Assembly: GCF_001750725.1 (NCBI RefSeq)
Contig: NZ_CP017279.1
Span: forward strand, 372,001 to 436,000
Direction: 5' to 3'
Length of the DNA: 64,000 nucleotides
Source: Enterobacter ludwigii
Lineage (GTDB): Bacteria; Pseudomonadota; Gammaproteobacteria; Enterobacterales; Enterobacteriaceae
The position numbers were made by a program, and so were the translations under genes. Of the stretch, positions 46,646-56,411 are shown one piece after another. The notes under the pieces were generated by a model. That model had not been told where the DNA came from. It saw only the letters and a program-made list of their open reading frames with translations, and did not search any database. How positions within the stretch are numbered: the stretch's first letter is position 1; each line of letters begins with the position of its first letter.

Positions 46646-46827
46646 TGTACGTCCTGCTTTTCGCGCCGCATCCCCGGGCTCCATTCCCGAAAGGGAGAGG
46701 AGGCGGCATGGTGTCACCCGCAGTTTGCGTAAGCAGCCCCGTCCTCGAGCGCACACAACGCGTGGCATGGTTGTTTTATGAGCGCGCTTCCCACAGCGCG
46801 GCCACTACGCTATTGCAAATGCAAATA

Positions 46828-46845
46828 GTTATCAATAATATTATC
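46828..46845. promoter_or_regulatory. Fur box of the fepA-fes divergent promoters
   Basis: Minus strand GATAATATTATTGATAAC fits the three-hexamer Fur pattern. It overlaps AAATAGTTATCAATAATATTATC known in this position in E. coli. It lies in the 251-base gap between fepA and fes. Confidence 0.75.
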
Positions 46846-46896
46846 AATAAAATTTGTCCTGAAACAAAAAAGACTGATAAACATGAGGTTATACGG

Positions 46897-48096
46897 GTGA
46901 CGGGGTTAAAAACGGGAAGTGAAGCCTGGTGGCAGTCGAAAAACGGACCCGAATGGACCCGCGAGAAGGGGCACTATCGCGTCACTTTCTGGTGGCGTGA
47001 TCCGGCAGGAACGCAAAAAACCTCGCCGCTAAAACGCGTCTGGCTCTACATCACCGGCGTGACCGATCACCATCAAAATGCCCGTCCGCAATCCCTTGAG
47101 CGCATTCCTGATACTGACGTCTGGCAGTGGCAGGGCGCGTTCACCCCGCAATGGCGCGGCAGCTACTGTTTTATCCCCTCAGTAAACGACGATGATTTTG
47201 CCGACGCGGTCTTCCACGGCGAGCAACCCGATCGTTTGGCGCTGCGTGAAGGCTGGCGAAAGTTGCTCCCCGCGGCGATGGCCGATCCGTTAAATCCGCA
47301 AAGCTGGCGCGGCGGACGCGGGCATCCCGTCTCGGCGCTCGAAATGCCCGAGGCCCCGGTTCAGCCCGGCTGGAACACGCCCGCAACGCCCGGCAACGCG
47401 CCCGTCTGCTTTGAATGGGAAAGCGTGCGTCTGAATAACCGCCGCCGGGTGTGGGTTTTCACCACCGGTGAAGACAGCCCGGAGCGGCCGCTTGCCGTAC
47501 TGCTCGACGGCCAGTTCTGGGCCGAAAGCATGCCCGTGTGGTCTCCGCTAACCGCGCTGACAAACGCGGGCAAATTGCCGCCTGCCGTCTACGTCTTAAT
47601 CGATGTGATCGACATGGCGCATCGCAATCACGAGTTACCCTGCAACCCGGATTTCTGGCAGGCGGTGCAGGAGGAACTTCTCCCGCGGGTGAACAGCCGC
47701 ACTCCGTTCAGCGACCGCGCCGACCGAACGGTAGTCGCGGGTCAAAGCTTTGGCGGCCTCTCTTCACTTTATGCCGGGCTTAACTGGCCCGAGCGCTTTG
47801 GCTGCGTATTAAGCCAGTCCGGCTCCTACTGGTGGCCGCACCGTGGCGGTCAGCAGGACGGGTTGCTCATCGAACAACTTAAAGCGGGCGACCTCACCGC
47901 GCGCGGGCTGCGTATCGTTCTTGAGGCCGGACGCAATGAGCCGCTCATCTTCCGCGCGAATCAGGCGATCTACGCCGAACTGCACCCGCAGCAACCGGTT
48001 ATCTGGCGTCAGGTTGACGGCGGACACGACGCGCTTTGCTGGCGCGGTGGGCTGACGCAGGGGCTGATGACCCTCTGGCAGCCGCTTATTCACTAA
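46897..48096 (+). CDS. fes: Enterobactin esterase
   Basis: A 399-residue cytoplasmic hydrolase that cleaves the trilactone of ferric enterobactin to free iron. Catalytic Ser in GQSFGGLSSL and His in VDGGHDALCWRGG; N-terminal VTFWWRDPAGTQ matches E. coli Fes. GTG 46897 follows GAGG; it corresponds to the longer of the two starts annotated for E. coli (MTALKVGSESWW...). ybdZ follows after 10 bases. Confidence 0.95.
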   Translation: MTGLKTGSEAWWQSKNGPEWTREKGHYRVTFWWRDPAGTQKTSPLKRVWLYITGVTDHHQNARPQSLERIPDTDVWQWQGAFTPQWRGSYCFIPSVNDDDFADAVFHGEQPDRLALREGWRKLLPAAMADPLNPQSWRGGRGHPVSALEMPEAPVQPGWNTPATPGNAPVCFEWESVRLNNRRRVWVFTTGEDSPERPLAVLLDGQFWAESMPVWSPLTALTNAGKLPPAVYVLIDVIDMAHRNHELPCNPDFWQAVQEELLPRVNSRTPFSDRADRTVVAGQSFGGLSSLYAGLNWPERFGCVLSQSGSYWWPHRGGQQDGLLIEQLKAGDLTARGLRIVLEAGRNEPLIFRANQAIYAELHPQQPVIWRQVDGGHDALCWRGGLTQGLMTLWQPLIH

Positions 48097-48106
48097 CGGA
48101 GTCTGT

Positions 48107-48319
48107 ATGGAATTCAGCAACCCTTTCGATAATCCGCAGGGTCAGTTTGCGATTTTGCGTAACGACCAGGGACAGTACAGTCTGTGGCCGCAGCAGTGCC
48201 AGCTGCCGGCGGGCTGGCGCGTGGTCTGTGAAGCGCAGTCTCAGGAAGCCTGTCAGCAGTGGCTCGCCGACCACTGGCAAACCCTGCAACCGTCTTATTT
48301 TGCGGGAGAGAAAGCATGA
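48107..48319 (+). CDS. ybdZ: MbtH-like protein YbdZ
   Basis: A 70-residue MbtH-family protein (NPFDNPQGQFAILRNDQGQYSLWPQQCQLPAGWRVV ... WLADHW) that binds and activates the adenylation domain of EntF. The conserved Trp residues of the family (SLWP, GWRVV, DHW) are present. Its stop codon overlaps the entF start as ATGA, giving tight coupling. Confidence 0.95.
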   Translation: MEFSNPFDNPQGQFAILRNDQGQYSLWPQQCQLPAGWRVVCEAQSQEACQQWLADHWQTLQPSYFAGEKA

Positions 48320-51300
48320 ACCGTCTTCCCCTTGTCGCCGCCCAGCCGGGTATCTGGATGGCGGAGCAGCTTTCCTCCCTGCCAAACGCCTGGAGCGTGG
48401 CGCACTACACCGAGCTGAAGGGCAATATTGACGCACCGCTGCTGGCAAAAGCCATTGTTGAAGGAATGCGGCAGGCCGACACCCTGCGCATGCGTTTTGT
48501 GCAAGAGAATGGCGAGGTGTGGCAGTGGGTGGATGACGCTATGTCACTGCCTGAACCGTCCGTGGTTTGCGCCGAATCCCATGACGCGGCGATGGCCTGG
48601 ATGGCAGCGGATTTAAACCAGAACCTGCGTGTGGACAGCGGTCAGCCGCTGGCGTTCCATCAGCTGATTCAGGTAGGCGAAGGGCACTGGTACTGGTATC
48701 AGCGATATCATCATCTGGTGGTGGATGGCTTCAGTTTCCCGGCGATTACCCGCCAGATCGCCGCCATTTATCACGCATGGCAAAACGGCGAGCCCACGCC
48801 CGCGTCGCCGTTTACCCCTTTCGCCGAGGTGGTGGAGGAGTACCAGCGCTATCGCGACAGCGAAGCGTATCAGCGCGACGGGGCGTTCTGGGCGGAGCAG
48901 CGTAAGCAGCTTCCTTCCCCGGTCTCGCTGTCGTCGGCACCGCTGCCGGGCCGTGCGGCGACCACCGATATTCTGCGTCTGAAGGTGACGGCTGACCGCC
49001 GCGCCTTTACCCGGCTTGCTCAGGCGGCGGGGCCGGTTCAGCGTACCGATCTGGCGCTTGCGCTGGTGGCGCTGTGGATCGGGCGTCTGACCGGACGGCT
49101 GGACTACGCCGCCGGGTTTATCTTTATGCGCCGAATGGGGTCGGCGGCCTTAACGGCAACCGGTCCGGTACTGAACGTGCTGCCGCTGGCGGTGAACATC
49201 GCCCCGCACGAAAGCCTGCCTGCGCTGGCGCATCGTCTGGCACACCAGCTGAAAAAAATGCGTCGCCATCAGCGTTATGACGCCGAGCAGATCGTGCGCG
49301 ACAGCGGACGTGCCGCGGGTGATGACGCGCTGTTTGGCCCGGTACTGAACGTCAAGGTGTTTGATTATCAGCTGGATATGGATGGCGTGGACGCCATCAC
49401 CCATACGCTGGCCACTGGCCCGGTCAATGACCTTGAACTGGCGCTGTTCCCGGACGAGCAGGGCGGACTGAGTATTGAAATCCTTGCCAATAAGCAGCGC
49501 TACGATGAAGCGACGCTAACGCGCCACGTTGCACGCCTGAACGCCATGCTGATGCAGTTTGCTGCCAACCCGGATTTGCCCTGCGGCGAAGCAGAAACCG
49601 TTTCAGAGCAGGAATACCAGCAGCTGGCGCGTATCAATGATACCGGGCTGGCGCTACCGTCAACCACGCTGGCTCAGCTGGTGGCAGACCAGGCGGGCAA
49701 AACGCCGGATGCCCCCGCGCTTGCTGATGCGCACATCGAACTGAATTACCGCCAGATGCGCGAGCAGGTGGTGGCTCTTGCGACATTACTGCGGGAACGC
49801 GGCGTTAAGCCTGGCGACAGCGTGGCGGTAGCCCTGCCGCGCTCGGTGTTTCTTACCCTGGCGCTGCACGGCATCGTGGAGGCGGGCGCCGCGTGGTTGC
49901 CGCTGGATACCGGTTACCCGGACGATCGTCTGCGCATGATGCTGGAGGACGCGAAACCGTCCCTGCTGATCGCCTCTGACGATCAGCTTTCGCGCTTTAG
50001 CGATCTGCCGGTCCCTGTATTTAGTTACAACACACTATTACCCCCAGCGGGCAGTGAACCGCTGCGGCTGGCAAAGCCGGCGCACACGGCGTACATCATC
50101 TTTACCTCAGGCTCAACGGGACGGCCAAAAGGCGTGATGGTAGGGCATACCGCCATCGTTAACCGCCTGATGTGGATGCAGGATCACTATCCGCTGGACG
50201 CGCATGACGTGGTGGCGCAGAAGACGCCGTGCAGTTTTGACGTCTCGGTCTGGGAGTTCTGGTGGCCCTTTATCGCCGGCGCGAAGCTGGTGATGGCCGA
50301 GCCGGACGCGCACCGCGATCCGCAGGCGATGCAGAACTTCTTCTCGCATTATGGCGTGACCACGACACACTTTGTGCCGTCGATGCTGGCGGCGTTCGTT
50401 GCCTCGCTGACGCCGGGAAATGCCGACTGCTGTCAGACCCTGAAGCAGGTGTTCTGCAGCGGGGAAGCGCTGCCGACAGAACTGTGTCGGGAGTGGGAGC
50501 ACCTTACTCATGTCCCGTTGCATAACCTTTATGGTCCAACGGAAGCGGCGGTGGACGTGAGCTGGTATCCGGCGTCGGGTCCGGAACTGGCGGCGGTAGC
50601 GGGCAACAGCGTGCCGATTGGCTTCCCGGTGTGGAATACGGGGCTGCGCATTCTGGATGCGATGATGCGGCCGGTGCCGTTCGGCGTGGCCGGTGATCTC
50701 TATCTTACCGGGATCCAGCTTGCGCAGGGGTATCTCGGTCGTCCGGACCTGACCGCCAGCCGCTTCATTGCCGATCCCTTTGCACCTGGCGAGCGGATGT
50801 ACCGCACCGGGGACGTGGCGCGCTGGCTGGATAACGGCGCGGTGGAGTATCTGGGCCGCAGTGACGATCAGCTCAAAATTCGTGGTCAGCGTATCGAGCT
50901 CGGCGAAATCGATCGTGCGATGCTTTCGCTGCCTGACGTGGCGCAGGCCGTAGCGCACGCGTGCGTGTTTAATCAGGCGGCGGCAACCGGGGGCGATGCC
51001 CGACAGCTGGTAGGGTATGTCGTCTCCGGGTCCGGCTTGCCGCTGGACCGCGATGCGCTGCTGCACTCGCTTAAAGCGCAATTGCCGCCCCATATGGTGC
51101 CGGTGGTGCTGCTGCAAATCAGCGGGCTGCCGCTCTCTGCCAACGGAAAGCTTGACCGCAAGGCGCTTCCGTTGCCGGAATTGACCCGCAAGACGGCCGG
51201 GCGGGCGCCAGAAACAGACGCTGAAGTGGCCGTCGCGCAGGCATTTTCTGCCCTGCTCGGCTGTGAGGTGAACGACATCGATGCCGATTTCTTCGCCCTC

Positions 51301-52173
51301 GGCGGTCATTCCCTGCTGGCGATGCGCCTGGCCGCGCAGCTCAGCCGTACGTTTGCCCGCAGGGTCACGCCGGGGCAGATTATGGTGGCCTCGACGGTCA
51401 GCATGCTCAGCGCGCTGCTGGATTCATCGATGAATGACGAACAGGCACAGCGACTGGGCTACGAGACCCTTCTGCCGCTGCGTGAAAGCAACGGTCCGAC
51501 GCTGTTCTGCTTCCATCCGGCATCCGGTTTTGCCTGGCAGTTTAGCGTGCTGGCGCGCTATCTCAGCCCGCGCTGGTCAATCACCGGCATTCAGTCGCCG
51601 CGTCCGGAAGGGCCGATGCAGCAGTGCGCTACGCTGGACGAGGTGATCGAACAGCATCTGCAGACGCTGCGCGCGCAACAGCCGCAGGGGCCGTATTATC
51701 TGTTCGGCTACTCGCTTGGCGGCACGCTGGCGCAGGGCATTGCGGCCCGTCTGCGCGAGCAGGGTGACGCGGTGGCGTTTCTCGGCTTGCTGGATACCTG
51801 GCCGCCGGAAACCCAGAACTGGGCAGAGAAAGAGGCCAATGGTCTCGATCCGGACGTACTGGCAGAAATCGAACGCGAGCGTCAGGCGTTTATCGCCGCG
51901 CAGCAGGGGCAAGGCTCTGGCGAGCTCTTTAACGCCATCGAAGGGAATTACGCCGATGCCGTCCGCCTTCTGACAACGGCGCACAGTTCACGGTTCGACG
52001 GTAAAGCGACGTTGTTTGTTGCCGGGCGCACGCAAACGCTGGATCCGCAGCAGGCCTGGGCGCCGTGGGTGGGGGAACTGGAGGTTTACAGCCAGGATTG
52101 CGCCCACGTGGATATCATTTCACCGCAGGCGTTTGAGACAATAGGACCGGTGCTGAAGGCGATATTGGGGTAG
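48316..52173 (+). CDS. entF: Enterobactin synthetase component F (NRPS)
   Basis: A 1285-residue peptide synthetase: condensation domain (about 1-430, HHLVVDG near 132-138), serine adenylation domain (about 440-960, FTSGSTGRPKG near 593), carrier domain with phosphopantetheine Ser999 (GGHSLLAM), and thioesterase with nucleophile Ser1133 (GYSLGG). It joins serine to 2,3-dihydroxybenzoate and cyclises three units into enterobactin. ATG 48316 overlaps the ybdZ stop. E. coli fepE, which would follow, is absent: fepC ends 48 bases downstream. Confidence 0.97.
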   Translation: MNRLPLVAAQPGIWMAEQLSSLPNAWSVAHYTELKGNIDAPLLAKAIVEGMRQADTLRMRFVQENGEVWQWVDDAMSLPEPSVVCAESHDAAMAWMAADLNQNLRVDSGQPLAFHQLIQVGEGHWYWYQRYHHLVVDGFSFPAITRQIAAIYHAWQNGEPTPASPFTPFAEVVEEYQRYRDSEAYQRDGAFWAEQRKQLPSPVSLSSAPLPGRAATTDILRLKVTADRRAFTRLAQAAGPVQRTDLALALVALWIGRLTGRLDYAAGFIFMRRMGSAALTATGPVLNVLPLAVNIAPHESLPALAHRLAHQLKKMRRHQRYDAEQIVRDSGRAAGDDALFGPVLNVKVFDYQLDMDGVDAITHTLATGPVNDLELALFPDEQGGLSIEILANKQRYDEATLTRHVARLNAMLMQFAANPDLPCGEAETVSEQEYQQLARINDTGLALPSTTLAQLVADQAGKTPDAPALADAHIELNYRQMREQVVALATLLRERGVKPGDSVAVALPRSVFLTLALHGIVEAGAAWLPLDTGYPDDRLRMMLEDAKPSLLIASDDQLSRFSDLPVPVFSYNTLLPPAGSEPLRLAKPAHTAYIIFTSGSTGRPKGVMVGHTAIVNRLMWMQDHYPLDAHDVVAQKTPCSFDVSVWEFWWPFIAGAKLVMAEPDAHRDPQAMQNFFSHYGVTTTHFVPSMLAAFVASLTPGNADCCQTLKQVFCSGEALPTELCREWEHLTHVPLHNLYGPTEAAVDVSWYPASGPELAAVAGNSVPIGFPVWNTGLRILDAMMRPVPFGVAGDLYLTGIQLAQGYLGRPDLTASRFIADPFAPGERMYRTGDVARWLDNGAVEYLGRSDDQLKIRGQRIELGEIDRAMLSLPDVAQAVAHACVFNQAAATGGDARQLVGYVVSGSGLPLDRDALLHSLKAQLPPHMVPVVLLQISGLPLSANGKLDRKALPLPELTRKTAGRAPETDAEVAVAQAFSALLGCEVNDIDADFFALGGHSLLAMRLAAQLSRTFARRVTPGQIMVASTVSMLSALLDSSMNDEQAQRLGYETLLPLRESNGPTLFCFHPASGFAWQFSVLARYLSPRWSITGIQSPRPEGPMQQCATLDEVIEQHLQTLRAQQPQGPYYLFGYSLGGTLAQGIAARLREQGDAVAFLGLLDTWPPETQNWAEKEANGLDPDVLAEIERERQAFIAAQQGQGSGELFNAIEGNYADAVRLLTTAHSSRFDGKATLFVAGRTQTLDPQQAWAPWVGELEVYSQDCAHVDIISPQAFETIGPVLKAILG

Positions 52174-52190
52174 CGGTTTCCCCTCACTCT

Positions 52191-52214
52191 CACCCTCTCT
52201 TCCAGGAGAGGGTG
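52191..52214. repeat. CCCTCTC/GAGAGGG hairpin, copy 3
   Basis: CACCCTCTC / GAGAGGGTG with a 6-base loop, between the convergent entF and fepC genes. Probably a bidirectional terminator. Confidence 0.7.
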
Positions 52215-52220
52215 CGGGCA

Positions 52221-53021
52221 TCAGACTGCACGCTTGCCCAACGGCACCACCAGCGGCGTACCGGCCACGGGATCGTCGATAATCATGCAGCGCATGCCGT
52301 AGATCTGCGCGATCAGATCCGGCGTCACAATCTCTTTTGGCGCACCCTGCGCCACAATTTCGCCGTCGCGCAGCGCAATCAAATGCGTGGCATAGCGGCA
52401 TGCCTGATTTAAATCGTGCAGTACGGCCGCCAGCGTATAGCCCTGCGTGCGGTTCAGCTCGCTCAACAACTCCAGCAGATCGATCTGATGGCTGATATCC
52501 AGCCACGTGGTAGGCTCGTCCAGCAGCATGATGGCGGTTTCCTGCGCCAGCACCATCGCAATCCACGCCCGCTGGCGCTGTCCGCCGGAGAGCGTATCCA
52601 CGCTTTGCCGGGCCAGATCGGTAATGCCCGTCGCCTGCATCGCCCGCTTCACCGCCTCATCATCCTCTTTACGCCAGCGAGTAAACAGCGGCTGATGCGG
52701 ATAGCGCCCGCGAGAGACCAGTTCCTGCACCGTGATATCCCCGGGCGTGGTGGCGTTTTGCGCCAGCAGGCCGATACGGCGCGCCACCTCTTTGCTGGCA
52801 AAGCGCTGGATCTGCTCGCCGTCGAGATACACGCAGCCCTCAACCGGCGTCATCAGGCGGCTGAGGGTGCGCAGCAGGGTCGATTTACCGCAGCCATTCG
52901 GGCCGATAATCGCCGTAAAATGGCCGTCCGGGATAGCCACCGTCAGGTCACGGGCAATGATTTTTTTGCCATAGCCGAGGGTTAAGTGTTCGCCGCGCAA
53001 GCGGGTTGTGCTGTTTGTCAT
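52221..53021 (-). CDS. fepC: Ferric enterobactin ABC transporter ATP-binding protein
   Basis: A 266-residue ATPase: Walker A GPNGCGKSTLL, signature LSGGQRQRAWIAM and Walker B IMLLDEPTTW. It powers the FepDG permease for ferric enterobactin uptake. Its start overlaps the stop of fepG (ATGA); with fepD and fepG it forms one operon. Length is close to the 271 of E. coli. Confidence 0.96.
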   Translation of the reverse strand: MTNSTTRLRGEHLTLGYGKKIIARDLTVAIPDGHFTAIIGPNGCGKSTLLRTLSRLMTPVEGCVYLDGEQIQRFASKEVARRIGLLAQNATTPGDITVQELVSRGRYPHQPLFTRWRKEDDEAVKRAMQATGITDLARQSVDTLSGGQRQRAWIAMVLAQETAIMLLDEPTTWLDISHQIDLLELLSELNRTQGYTLAAVLHDLNQACRYATHLIALRDGEIVAQGAPKEIVTPDLIAQIYGMRCMIIDDPVAGTPLVVPLGKRAV

Positions 53022-54010
53022 TTCTTGCGTGACTCCTGAACTAACAAGACGATGAGGTAAATCCCGCCGAGGCTGACGGTCACGACGCCTACCGGAAGTT
53101 GATAAGGCATAAATAACCGCTGGGCGCAGAGGTCAGCGGCCAGCAGTAACGCTGCGCCACACAGCGCCGCCTGGGTTAATCCCCAGCGCGCTGTGCCGCT
53201 GATGCGCCGGGCAATGTGCGGTGCAACCAGCGCGATAAACGAGATCGGCCCGGCGATGGCGGTGGCGGCAGCGGTCAGTAACACCGCCACCAGCATCAGC
53301 ATCAGGCGCGAGCGCTCAACGCCCACACCCAGCGCGCAGGCGCTGTCATCACCCATCTCCAGCAGGCGCATCCGGCGTACCAGCAACACCGCGCCAAGAA
53401 ACATCACCAGGATCAGCGGGGCAGCGGGCCAGGTTTTGCCCCACGTCAGGCCATTGAGTGAACCGGCATACCACAGCCCGGCAGAGAGCGCGGTGTCGAG
53501 CGAAGCCTGCAGCAATACCCAGGTGTTGAAAGCCATTAACATGGCGCGAATGCCGATACCGATAATGATCAGGCGGAAGGTGTCGATACCGTTGCGCCAG
53601 GCCAGCGCCCAGATAATGAGCGCGGTGACTATCCCGCCGGTCATCGCGGTGAACGTGATGGCCGTCAGGTGCTGACCAAACAGCACCATCGCCACCAGCA
53701 CGCCGCTCCAGGCGCCGGTGTTCAGCCCCATTACGTCCGGGCTGCCAAGCGGGTTGCGCATCAACGACTGAAAAATGGCACCGCTGACGCCGAGCGCCGC
53801 GCCCACCAGAATCGCCATCGCCACGCGCGGCAGTCGCCACTCGGTGACCACCAGGGTGACATTGCGCGGCGCACTGCCAAGCAGCGCGTTAAAAACCTGC
53901 GCGAAATCGAGCGTGACCGCGCCGCTGCGCAGGCTCCAGACCGCCAGCATCAGAATGACGACGGCCAGCAACGACACGCTGGTGACTAAACGTCGGGACG
54001 GGGCCATCAT
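53018..54010 (-). CDS. fepG: Ferric enterobactin permease FepG
   Basis: A 330-residue FecCD-type permease with about 10 membrane helices, family features including GAIFQSLMRNPLGSPDVMGLNTGA and GPISFIALVAPHIAR. Start ATG 54010 (or 54007); it overlaps the fepD stop. It pairs with FepD to form the inner membrane channel for ferric enterobactin. Confidence 0.95.
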   Translation of the reverse strand: MMAPSRRLVTSVSLLAVVILMLAVWSLRSGAVTLDFAQVFNALLGSAPRNVTLVVTEWRLPRVAMAILVGAALGVSGAIFQSLMRNPLGSPDVMGLNTGAWSGVLVAMVLFGQHLTAITFTAMTGGIVTALIIWALAWRNGIDTFRLIIIGIGIRAMLMAFNTWVLLQASLDTALSAGLWYAGSLNGLTWGKTWPAAPLILVMFLGAVLLVRRMRLLEMGDDSACALGVGVERSRLMLMLVAVLLTAAATAIAGPISFIALVAPHIARRISGTARWGLTQAALCGAALLLAADLCAQRLFMPYQLPVGVVTVSLGGIYLIVLLVQESRKK

Positions 54011-55011
54011 GCGCCACCTCCGCGTTTACGTCGCACGAGGAAGATCAGCACTGGTGCACCGATAAACGCGCTTACCACCGAGACGCGCAGTTCACCAGGC
54101 ACCAGCAGGCGACCCACAACATCCGCGAACAGCAGCAGGGCAGGGGTAGCAAGCAGCGTGACCGGCAGCGACCAGCGGTGATCGGCACCCACCAGCCAGC
54201 GTGCCATGTGGGGCATCATCAGGCCGATAAAAGCAATGGGGCCGACTACCGCAGTTGCGCTGCCGCACAGTACGGTGATCGCGACAAGACCCGTTAGCTG
54301 CGTACGTGCCACGCGGTTGCCGAGCGCGGTTGCGGTGTCGCTCCCGAGGCTCAGGCTGTTGAGCGCACGGCTTAAACACAGCGCGACGGCGGCGGCAATG
54401 ACGACCGGGATCACCACCACTTTTAAGGTTGCCAGGGTGCGGATATCCAGCGAACCGGCCTGCCAGAAGCGCAGCTGGTCGTAAACATCCGGGTTAAGCA
54501 GGGCGATGCCGTTGGATAACCCTTCCAGCACGGCGGCGAGCGCCACGCCCGCCAGCGTCAGGCGTACCGGACTCAGCTGTCCGCCACCCTGGCTACCGGT
54601 AAACGCCACCACCAGCGATGCCGCCAGCGCGCCGCAGAAGGCCATCACCAGTTGTTCAGACGGAGAGGTAAAACCGAAGAGCGCCGCGCCAAGCACAATC
54701 GCAAAGCTGGCGCCGCTGTTTACCCCAAGAATACCGGGGTCGGCCAGCGGGTTACGGGTGAGCGTTTGCATTAAGGCACCGGCAAGACCCAGCGCACCCC
54801 CGGCCAGCAGTCCGGCAAGGGTACGGGGAAGGCGGGCATCGAGCACGATGGTGCAGTCGGCGCTCTGACAGCTGCCAGTGAGCGCATCGACAATAACGGA
54901 CGCGGGCAGCGGCTTCGCGCCGACCAGCAAACTGAGTGCAATCGCAAGGATTAACAGTAGCAATAACACGGGCACGGCAATGGCGCGCACTGCGGAAGAG
55001 GAAAACGACAT
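54007..55011 (-). CDS. fepD: Ferric enterobactin permease FepD
   Basis: A 334-residue FecCD permease (GALMQTLTRNPLADPGILGVNSGASFAIVLGAALFG, then GPIAFIGLMMPHMARWLVG). ATG 55011 (MSFSSSAVRAIAVP) aligns with E. coli FepD; ATG 55023 also in frame. It is the first gene of fepDGC, divergent from entS, with a Fur box between. Confidence 0.95.
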   Translation of the reverse strand: MSFSSSAVRAIAVPVLLLLLILAIALSLLVGAKPLPASVIVDALTGSCQSADCTIVLDARLPRTLAGLLAGGALGLAGALMQTLTRNPLADPGILGVNSGASFAIVLGAALFGFTSPSEQLVMAFCGALAASLVVAFTGSQGGGQLSPVRLTLAGVALAAVLEGLSNGIALLNPDVYDQLRFWQAGSLDIRTLATLKVVVIPVVIAAAVALCLSRALNSLSLGSDTATALGNRVARTQLTGLVAITVLCGSATAVVGPIAFIGLMMPHMARWLVGADHRWSLPVTLLATPALLLFADVVGRLLVPGELRVSVVSAFIGAPVLIFLVRRKRGGGA

Positions 55012-55028
55012 AGCAACATCCATGATTT

Positions 55029-55047
55029 GATAATGATAGTGATTATC
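55029..55047. promoter_or_regulatory. Fur box of the fepDGC-entS divergent promoters
   Basis: GATAATGATAGTGATTATC differs from the 19-base consensus GATAATGATAATCATTATC at two positions. It lies just upstream of the fepD start, and about 75 bases before entS. Confidence 0.93.
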
Positions 55048-55119
55048 GTTATCTATCTTATTTGGCTATGTTAGCATGTGCGCCAATGGAATTGGTAGAA
55101 ATACACTCAAGGCCTTGTC

Positions 55120-56367
55120 ATGAATCAAAAATCCTGGCTGCTCAACCTCAGCCTGCTGAAGACGCACCCCGCATACCGCGCTGTCTTTATCGCCCGTTTT
55201 ATCTCCATCCTCTCCCTCGGCCTGCTTGGCGTTGCCGTGCCGGTGCAGATCCAGTCCATGACCCACTCCAGCTGGCTGGTGGGGCTTTCGGTCACCTTAA
55301 CCGGTGGGGCGATGTTTATCGGCCTGATGGTGGGCGGCGTGCTGGCGGACCGGTACGAGCGTAAAAAACTGATCCTGCTGGCACGCGGCACCTGCGGCGT
55401 AGGCTTTATCGGGCTGTGTCTGAACGCCATGCTGCCGGAGCCGTCACTGATTGCCATTTACGCCCTCGGTCTGTGGGACGGTTTTTTTGCGTCACTCGGC
55501 GTCACGGCGCTGCTGGCAGCCACGCCCGCGCTGGTCGGGCGCGAAAACCTGATGCAGGCGGGGGCAATCACCATGCTGACCGTGCGCCTCGGGTCGGTAA
55601 TTTCACCGATGGTCGGTGGCCTGCTGCTGGCGACCGGCAACGTGGCGTGGAACTATGGGCTGGCGGCGGCGGGCACCTTTATCACTACGCTCACGCTCCT
55701 GCGTTTGCCGCGCCTGCCGCCTCCGCCACAGCCGCGCGAACATCCGCTGACATCACTGATGGCCGCGATCCGTTTTCTGTTCAGTAATCCGTTGATAGGT
55801 GGCGTTGCGCTGCTCGGCGGTCTGCTGACGATGGCCAGCGCCGTACGCGTGCTTTACCCGGCGCTGGCGGGCGTGTGGCAGATGAGCGCGTCGGAAATCG
55901 GCGTGCTGTACGCGGCTATTCCGCTCGGCGCGGCATGCGGCGCGCTCACCAGCGGTAACCTGGCGCAGAGTGCGCGTCCCGGGCTGATCATGCTGTTGGC
56001 TACCCTGGCGTCGTTTATTGCGATTGGTTTCTTCAGCCTGATGCCGGTATGGGCGCTGGGCGTAATGTGCCTGGTGATTTTTGGCTGGCTAAGCGCCATC
56101 AGTTCATTGTTGCAGTACACCCTGATTCAGATCCAGACGCCGGAAGGGATGCTGGGGCGTATCAACGGTCTGTGGACCGCACAGAACGTGACGGGCGATG
56201 CCATTGGCGCGGCTATCCTCGGCGGGCTGGGGGCGATAATGACCCCGGTGGCTTCAGCGAGCAGCAGCGGCTTTGTCCTGGCTATGCTGGGAGTGATATT
56301 GCTGGTGGTCCTGGTTGAGCTGCGTCGGTTCAGGCAGGAGGTTGTGTTGAACGACAGTGCGGCCTGA
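55120..56367 (+). CDS. entS: Enterobactin exporter EntS (MFS)
   Basis: A 415-residue 12-TM transporter that exports enterobactin across the inner membrane. MFS motif A is [14 protein letters not shown]; the sequence [29 protein letters not shown] and much of the rest match E. coli EntS. It is divergent from fepD under Fur control and convergent with fepB. Start by ATG with AAGG upstream. Confidence 0.96.
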   Translation: MNQKSWLLNLSLLKTHPAYRAVFIARFISILSLGLLGVAVPVQIQSMTHSSWLVGLSVTLTGGAMFIGLMVGGVLADRYERKKLILLARGTCGVGFIGLCLNAMLPEPSLIAIYALGLWDGFFASLGVTALLAATPALVGRENLMQAGAITMLTVRLGSVISPMVGGLLLATGNVAWNYGLAAAGTFITTLTLLRLPRLPPPPQPREHPLTSLMAAIRFLFSNPLIGGVALLGGLLTMASAVRVLYPALAGVWQMSASEIGVLYAAIPLGAACGALTSGNLAQSARPGLIMLLATLASFIAIGFFSLMPVWALGVMCLVIFGWLSAISSLLQYTLIQIQTPEGMLGRINGLWTAQNVTGDAIGAAILGGLGAIMTPVASASSSGFVLAMLGVILLVVLVELRRFRQEVVLNDSAA

Positions 56368-56377
56368 CGCGTTCACA

Positions 56378-56402
56378 CCGGCCCTCTCACCGAGAGGGCC
56401 GG
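56378..56402. repeat. CCCTCTC/GAGAGGG hairpin, copy 4
   Basis: CCGGCCCTCTC-ACC-GAGAGGGCCGG, a perfect 11-bp stem, between the convergent entS and fepB genes. Probably a bidirectional terminator. Confidence 0.8.
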
Positions 56403-56411
56403 GTTAGCCTC

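Noticed and set aside
46645..46896. Upstream extension of the fes frame
   Set aside because: It overlaps the fepA start and the Fur box, so it is regulatory DNA; GTG 46897 fits the family.
50113..51309. 398-codon open frame antisense to entF
   Set aside because: Lies wholly within the adenylation domain coding region and has no recognisable domain.
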